Assembly: GCA_030267565.1 (NCBI GenBank)
Contig: BRXU01000004.1
Coordinates: forward strand, 459,001-523,000
Reading direction: 5' to 3'
DNA length: 64,000 nt
Origin: Pleodorina starrii
Taxonomy: Eukaryota; Chlorophyta; Chlorophyceae; Chlamydomonadales; Volvocaceae
This document shows positions 58,154-64,000 of this stretch, one piece after another. Made by a program: the position numbers and the translations under genes. Each line of letters starts with the position of its first letter. Positions within the stretch are counted from its first letter, which is position 1. Under the pieces are notes generated by a model. It did no database searches. It saw only the letters and a list, made by a program, of their open reading frames with translations, and was not told where the DNA came from.

Positions 58154-60033
58154 ATGCCGTTGTCTGCGTCTATCTTTCGGAGAGGAGGGCCCAAAAAGGA
58201 GCTATTTGACGCAATCAATGAGGATGGCGACGACGAAAAAGAGCTGGATGAAAAGCTTGCGGAACTAGATGTTTTACTTCACACAGACAAAACAGGGTAC
58301 GTATTGAACGCGCCTTTATCCAACCGAAGTATGGAAATTGCTATTGTCTTACTGCATGAATTATCCTTGACGGCGTGGATTGGCCCTTACCTCCCACCCT
58401 CCGGCGCCCGAATTACGCAACGACCCGTAGTCGCGAGTTGTCCGCGGCCATATGGCGGCCGCACCTGTGCGCTGCGGAGCTGCTCAAAACACGGAAGCAG
58501 TGCGCCCGGGACATGGGTAAGCGGCAACATGGCCGGGGTTGCCGACGAAGCCGCGGGTGTTAGGGGCCTCGGGGGCCCGCTGCCGTGCCTCCCAGCGTCC
58601 CAAGCGTCCGGTACTAGAATTTGCACGCCGGGGGATCAGTCATGGGAGCACACCAGCACAGTGCAGCGGCAATGGCGTGTGGTCTTGAAACTGCGACAAC
58701 TCACCCAAGCCATGTACGACACATTATGTACGATAACATGGGGCATGGGTGCTGGGACGTCGCAGAAATCCCGATTCCGCTCTGGGACTTCCTCCACAGA
58801 ATGGTGCCTCAAATCCGCAATCACCTGTGGCACTCAAATGAGTGGGTGAGTGAGTGAGTCACAGTCTTCGGGTGGTGTGGCCCAGTCCCGATTCGATTGC
58901 AACGAAGGAGGAGGAAGGGACAGGGCAGGTGCGCCACCTTCCATCCCACCCGCTCAACCACCCGCCGTCCCCCGCTGTCCCCGTCCCCGTCCCTCTCTTT
59001 CCCCCGCCATTTGTCCTCTCGAACCCAAACCCACCCATTGAACGAATGCGCACGGCACGCCAGGCTTCATCCGGGGTCACAAGGCCTACCTGCAAGTGGA
59101 GGAGGCCGTGTGAGTGGCGTTCCCGTTGGCGGCCGGGGGGGTGGGGGGGTTGGTGACCCGTGGGACGATCAGTGGGGACGTCAGTGTGGGATGACAGAAA
59201 AGCAAGGCCGCTGCGTCAACGGCCAGTGGGGGCCGCCGGCCGAGCACATTCAGCGGCGCGGCACGGGGAAGCGTGTTCCCGGGGAAAGAAGCAGGCAGGC
59301 AAAGTAGAAGGGCAACGAGGACGAGGACTGTGTGTGTGGCTGTATGTGTGTGGCTGTGTGTGTGGCTGTATGTGTGTGGCTGTGTGTGTGGCTGTATGTG
59401 TGTGGCTGTGACCTCCACACGCCGCCCGCAAGGCCGCGGCGGCCTATTTGATGCACCCCGCCCTCTGGGGGTGCGAAAGTTCCGCTGCGCACAGCTCCAT
59501 TGCGCCATGGCGCCTTTTCCAGTTCCCGCTGCGCTTCCAGACCCCTTCCGCACGTCCTCATCGTCATGCCGCAGAGGGGCCCCTGCCCCCACGTGTTGGA
59601 TTGGTTGTCAATGGAGGGTCCATCCCCCGTGGCGAGTCCTTCCCCAGTGGAGGGTTCTTCCTTCTTTGGCTGTTTCTTTCTTCGGCCTCGCGTCGCCACA
59701 CGGGGTACTACTGTCTATGACTCCGGCCTCCAGCCTCCGGCGCTGCGTTTGAACGTTTAGGCCGACAGCCCTTTCACAGAGCTGACGTCGTTTGGTACTG
59801 GTCGTGTGCTGTCGTGTGCGTTGTCCCCCTCTCCCTCCCCCCCCCGCAGCTTCCTTCTGGACCGCGGTGATTTGCTGCTGTTTGTGGAGGAGGAGGTGGT
59901 GGTGGCGGCGGAGGAGGAGGGGCAGCAGCAGGAGGGTGCAGCGGCGGTGTCAGGCGGGGCCAGCGAGGCCGGCGGCGGGGCGCGGAGGCAGCGGCAGCGG
60001 CTGCTGTCCGTCCAGGAGGCGTTTGACCTTATG
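58154..60033 (+). CDS. SEN54: tRNA-splicing endonuclease subunit SEN54, 5' part
   Basis: Exons 58154-58296, 58431-58516, 59064-59109 and 59850-60033 are in phase with GT-AG introns. The gene continues past the window. The first 153 residues are visible: an acidic N-terminal helix (KKELFDAINEDGDDEKELDE), then ELSAAIWRPHLCAAELLKTR, then, after joining, MGFIRGHKAYLQVEEAVFLL, DRGDLLLFVEEE, an acidic/Gln insert and LLSVQEAFDLM. This matches the SEN54 N-terminal domain in plants and animals, where G-x-IRG-x-K, EEA-x-FL-x-x-x-G and LS-x-x-EA mark the fold. SEN54 is a structural subunit of the nuclear heterotetramer that cuts introns from pre-tRNA. The C-terminal part should lie beyond the satellite intron that starts at 60034. 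Confidence 0.78.
59326..59410. repeat. TG-rich tandem repeat in a SEN54 intron
   Basis: About 2.5 copies of a roughly 32-bp unit built from GTGTGTGGCTGTATGTGTGT-like sequence, in intron 3. Confidence 0.85.
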
Positions 60034-60036
60034 GTG

Positions 60037-62880
60037 AGGCTGGGAGGGAGAGGGGGAGGGAGAGGGAGGGCGAGGGTGGGAGGGAGGGAGAGGGAGGGAG
60101 GGTGGGAGGGTGGGAGGGTGGGAGGGTGGGAGGGTGGGAGGGAGGGAGAGGGAGGGAGGGTGGGAGGGAGGGAGAGGGAGGGAGAGGGAGGGAGGGTGGG
60201 AGGGAGGGTGGGAGGGAGGGTGGGAGGGAGGGAGGGACGGAGGGAGGGAGGGAGGGTGGGAGGGAGGGAGGGTGGGAGGGAGGGAGGGAGGGAGGGAGGG
60301 AGGGAGGGAGGGTGGGAGGGAGGGAGGGACGGAGGGAGGGAGGGAGGGTGGGAGGGAGGGAGGGTGGGAGGGAGGGAGGGAGGGAGGGTGGGAGGGAGGG
60401 AGAGGGAGGGAGGGAGGGAGGGAGGGTGGGAGGGAGGGTGGGAGGGAGGGTGGGAGGGAGGGAGGGAGGGAGGGAGGGAGGGTGGGAGGGAGGGAGGGAG
60501 GGAGAGGGAGGGAGGGAGGGAGGGAGGGAGAGGGAGGGAGAGGGAGGGAGGGAGAGGGAGGGAGAGGGAGGGAGAGGGAGGGAGAGGGAGGGAGGGGGGG
60601 AGGGAGGGAGGGAGAGGGAGGGAGGGAGGGTGGGAGGGAGGGAGGGAGGGAGAGGGAGGGAGGGTGGGAGGGAGGGAGGGAGAGGGAGGGAGGGTGGGAG
60701 GGAGGGTGGGAGGGTGGGAGGGAGGGTGGGAGGGAGGGAGGGTGGGAGGGAGGGGGAGGGGGGAGGGAGGGAGGGAGGGAGAGGGAGGGAGGGTGGGGGG
60801 GAGGGTGGGAGGGAGGGTGGGAGGGAGGGAGAGGGAGGGAGGGAGGGTGGGAGGGAGGGAGAGGGAGGGAGGGTGGGAGGGAGGGAGAGGGAGGGAGAGG
60901 GAGGGAGAGGGAGGGAGGGTGGGAGGGAGGGTGGGAGGGAGGGTGGGAGGGAGGGAGGGACGGAGGGAGGGAGGGAGGGTGGGAGGGAGGGAGGGTGGGA
61001 GGGAGGGAGGGTGGGAGGGAGGGAGGGAGGGAGGGTGGGAGGGAGGGAGAGGGAGGGAGGGTGGGAGGGAGGGTGGGAGGGAGGGTGGGAGGGAGGGTGG
61101 GAGGGAGGGAGGGAGGGAGGGAGGGAGGGAGGGAGGGAGGGAGGGAGGGTGGGAGGGAGGGAGGGAGGGTGGGAGGGAGGGAGAGGGAGGGAGGGTGGGA
61201 GGGAGGGAGAGGGAGGGAGAGGGAGGGAGAGGGAGGGAGAGGGAGGGAGAGGGAGGGAGGGGGGGAGGGAGGGAGGGAGGGAGGGAGGGAGGGGGGAGGG
61301 GAGGGAGGGAGGGAGGGAGGGGAGGGAGGGTGGGAGGGAGGGAGGGTGAGGGAGGGAGGGTGGGAGGGAGGGTGGGAGGGTGGGAGGGAGGGTGGGAGGG
61401 AGGGAGGGAGGGTGGGAGGGAGGGAGAGGGGAGGGAGGGTGGGAGGGAGGGAGAGGGAGGGAGAGGGAGGGAGGGTGGGAGGGAGGGTGGGAGGGAGGGG
61501 GGGAGGGAGGGTGGGAGGGAGGGAGAGGGAGGGAGGGAGGGTGGGAGGGTGGGAGGGTGGGAGGGAGGGAGAGGGAGGGAGGGTGGGAGGGAGGGAGAGG
61601 GAGGGAGAGGGAGGGAGGGTGGGAGGGAGGGTGGGGAGGGTGGGAGGGAGGGGAGGGGACGGAGGGAGGGAGGGAGGGTGGGAGGGAGGGAGGGTGGGAG
61701 GGGAGGGAGGGAGGGAGGGGAGGGAGGGAGGGAGGGTGGGAGGGAGGGAGGGACGAGGGAGGGAGGGAGGGGTGGGAGGGAGGGAGGGTGGGAGGGAGGG
61801 AGGGAGGGAGGTGTGGAAGGGAGGGAGGGAGGGAGGGTGGGGGAGGGAGGGAGGGTGGGAGGGAGGGAGGGAGGGAGGGAGGGAGGGAGGGAGGGTGGGA
61901 GGGAGGGTGGGAGGGAGGGTGGGAGGGAGGAGAGGGAGGGAGGGAGAGGGAGGGAGGGTGGGAGGGAGGGAGGGAGGGAGGGAGGAGGGAGAGGGAGGGA
62001 GGAGAGGAGGGAGGGTGGGAGGGAGGGAGAGGGAGGGGAGGAGGTGGAGGGAGGGAGGGAGGGAGAGGGAGGGAGGGTGGGAGGAGGGAGGGAGAGGGGG
62101 AGGGAGGGTGGGAGGGAGGGTGGGAGGGGTGGGAGGGGAGGGTGGAGAGGGAGGGAGGGTGGGAGGGAGGGAGGGTGGGAGGGGAGGGAGAGGGAGGGTG
62201 GGAGGGAGGGTGGGGGGGAGGGGGGAGGGAGGGTGGGAGGGAGGGAGAGGGAGGGAGGGAGGGTGGGAGGGAGGGAGAGGGAGGGAGGGAGGGTGGGAGG
62301 GAGGGAGAGGGAGGGAGAGGGTGGGAGGGAGGGAGGGAGGGTGGGAGGGAGGTGGGAGGGAGGGTGGGAGGGAGGGAGGGAGGGAGGGGAGGGAGGGTGG
62401 GAGGGAGGGTGGGAGGGGTGGGAGGGAGGGAGGGTGGGAGGTGAGGGAAGGGAGGGAGGGAGGGAGGGAGGGAGGGAGGGAGGGTGGAGGGAGGGTGGAG
62501 GGAGGGTGGGAGGGGAGGGTGGGAGGGAGTGGGGGGAGGGAGGGAGGGAGGGAGGGAGGGAGGGAGGAGTGGGAGGGAGGGAGGGAGGGTGGGAGGGAGG
62601 GAGAGGAGGAGGGGGAGAGGGAGAGGGAGGGAGGGTGGGAGGAGGGGAGAGGGAGGGAGAGGGAGGGAGGAGGGAGGGAGGGAGGGGAGAGGGAGGGAGG
62701 AGTGGGAGGGAGGGAGGGAGGGAGGGAGGTGAGGGTGGTGAGGGCGGGAGGGAGGAGAGGAGGGAGGGAGGGGAGGGAGGAGTGGAGAGGGAGGAGAGGG
62801 AGGGACGAGGGAGGGAGGGTGGGAGGGTAGGGTGGGGAGGGAGAGGAGGGAGGAGGGGCTGGGAGGGAGGAGAGGGATGG
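60037..62880. repeat. GGGA/GGGT satellite
   Basis: About 2.8 kb of 4-bp GGGA units with regularly interspersed GGGT and GAGAGG, forming variable higher-order blocks, becoming more irregular after about 61600. It sits in the SEN54 intron immediately after the exon 4 donor (GTGAGG at 60034). Antisense frames of over 1,000 codons (Pro/Ser/Leu) are repeat artefacts. Confidence 0.95.
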
Positions 62881-63370
62881 TGGGAGGGGGGGGGAGGGGG
62901 GGAGGGGGAGGGGGGGGGAGGGGGGGGGGGAGGGGGGGGGAGGGAGGGGGGGAGGGGGGGGGGGGGGGGAGGGGGGTGGGGGGGGTGGGGGGAGGGGAGG
63001 GAGGGGGGGCGGGGCGGGGGGGGGGAGGGGGGGGGGGCGGGGGGGGGGGGGGGGGAGGGAGGGGGGGGGGGAGGGGGGAGGGGGGGGGGGGGGGGGGGAG
63101 GGGGGAGGGGGGGGGGGGAGGGGGGGGGGGGAGGGGGGGGGGAGGGGGGGGGGGGGGGGAGGGGGGGAGGGGGGGGAGGGGGGGGGGGGAGGGGGGAGGG
63201 AGGGGGGGGGGAGGGGGGGAGGGGGGGGGGGGGGGGGGAGGGGGGGGGGGGAGGGGGGGGGGGGGGGAGGGGGGGGGAGGGGGGAGGGGGGGGAGGGGGG
63301 GGGGGGGAGGGGGGGGGAGGGGGGGGGTGGAGGGGGGGGGGGGGGGGGCGGGGGGGTGGGGAGGGGGGGG
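62881..63370. repeat. A-interrupted poly-G block
   Basis: About 490 bp made almost wholly of G runs of 4-16 separated by single A residues, with fewer than about 15 C or T bases. It lies inside the larger GGGA satellite. Confidence 0.95.
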
Positions 63371-63553
63371 GGGGGGAGGGAGAGGGAGGGAGGGTGGGAG
63401 GGAGGGTGGGAGGGAGGGTGGGAGGGAGGGAGGGTGGGAGGGAGGGTGGGAGGGAGGGTGGGAGGGAGGGTGGGAGGGAGGGTGGGAGGGAGGGAGGGAG
63501 GGTGGGTGGGAGGGAGGGAGGGAGGGAGGGAGGGTGGGAGGGAGGGAGGGAGG
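63371..63553. repeat. GGGAGGGT satellite, distal block
   Basis: A more regular GGGAGGGAGGGTGGGAGG pattern that closes the array, ending just before GGCGGCGCCGC. Confidence 0.93.
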
Positions 63554-64000
63554 CGGCGCCGCTGCGCGCTGCTGGTCGTTGTTGTCCCTGTTGCTGTCCG
63601 TGTCCACCCGTGTTGAGATCACCGCCAGGACGGGACATATTCACCCCGACTGCATGCATGCTCCACCGCCTTCTCGTCCTCCCGTCCTTCCCCCGTCCCC
63701 CCCGTCGCTGCGATGCACATCGTCATCGCCATCATTTGTTTACTTACCCGACACCGCACCGCCAGCACCTACCGAGCTGCGCCTCGCCATGCGCGCCCCG
63801 CCCCCGCCCCTCCCGTGGACACCCGCCCAAAAGCAAAGCCAGGCACAGCCACTCCCGTCCGTCCGTCCGTCTGTCCGTTCGTTCGTACGTCCCAAATGCC
63901 AAGCGATACATGATCGCACAGCAGCTCCTGCCGTACCTGCTCGTCCCACGAACCCGTTCATCACCACCTCCTCCTCCGCCGCCTCCGTCTCCGCCCGTAT
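63554..64000. other. Unique sequence at the right edge
   Basis: A return to normal composition with TCCGTCCGTC/TCGTTCG runs at about 63857-63886. I found no in-phase continuation of SEN54, so the downstream exon is probably beyond 64000. Confidence 0.4.

Noticed and set aside
59757..63659. 1,300- and 1,197-codon Pro/Ser/Leu antisense frames and Gly/Arg/Glu sense frames
   Set aside because: Entirely explained by the GGGA satellite in the SEN54 intron; no non-repeat domain.

Overview
This window is nuclear DNA from a eukaryote, most likely a chlorophycean green alga of the Chlamydomonas/Volvox group. Genes have many small GT-AG exons. Introns are GC-rich and full of simple repeats. Kinase exons carry long Gly/Ala/Pro-rich inserts. 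An EGF-bearing exostosin (GT47) gene of the kind common in volvocine algae is present, as are short telomere-like CCCTAAA/CCCTAAAA blocks. There are no bacterial operons. I built the gene models by eye from splice sites and reading-frame phase. Every full model below keeps phase across all of its junctions.

Layout. 1-439 (-): one exon of a probable glycosyltransferase-like gene, cut by the left edge. 611-961 (-): a possible LINE reverse-transcriptase fragment. 1-6 kb: otherwise non-coding with tandem repeats. 6161-10203 (-): a Raf/TKL-like protein kinase in four exons with a roughly 520-residue insert in its activation segment. 10.2-17.7 kb: repeats, including CCCA-type arrays and dispersed elements. 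17744-31014 (-): a 17-exon EGF plus exostosin glycosyltransferase whose introns hold at least seven different long satellites. 32407-34171 (-): a three-exon gene resembling the helical N-terminal domain of delta-endotoxins, with an internal frame break. 34-40.8 kb: degenerate repeats and hairpins, a perfect 284-bp-period duplication and a small inverted-repeat element. 40802-42975 (+): a decayed tyrosine-recombinase mobile element with a nested TSD-flanked insertion. 44573-48728 (+): an eight-exon IFRD-family gene. 52179-54219 (-): a two-exon ankyrin-repeat protein. 55558-56172 (-): a probable unresolved small gene. 57309-57620 (+): a small HNH nuclease. 58154 onward (+): the 5' half of a tRNA-splicing endonuclease subunit SEN54 gene, followed by a 3.5-kb GGGA/poly-G satellite in its next intron. 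The gene runs off the right edge.

The genes do not form a pathway. They are independent housekeeping or lineage-specific genes (cell-surface glycosylation, signalling, transcription co-regulation, tRNA splicing) set in repeat-rich DNA. The main biological interest is the satellite-laden introns, usually G-rich on the coding strand; the giant kinase activation-loop insert; short repeats shared between introns of unrelated genes; and the endotoxin-like gene. I found no convincing complete new system.
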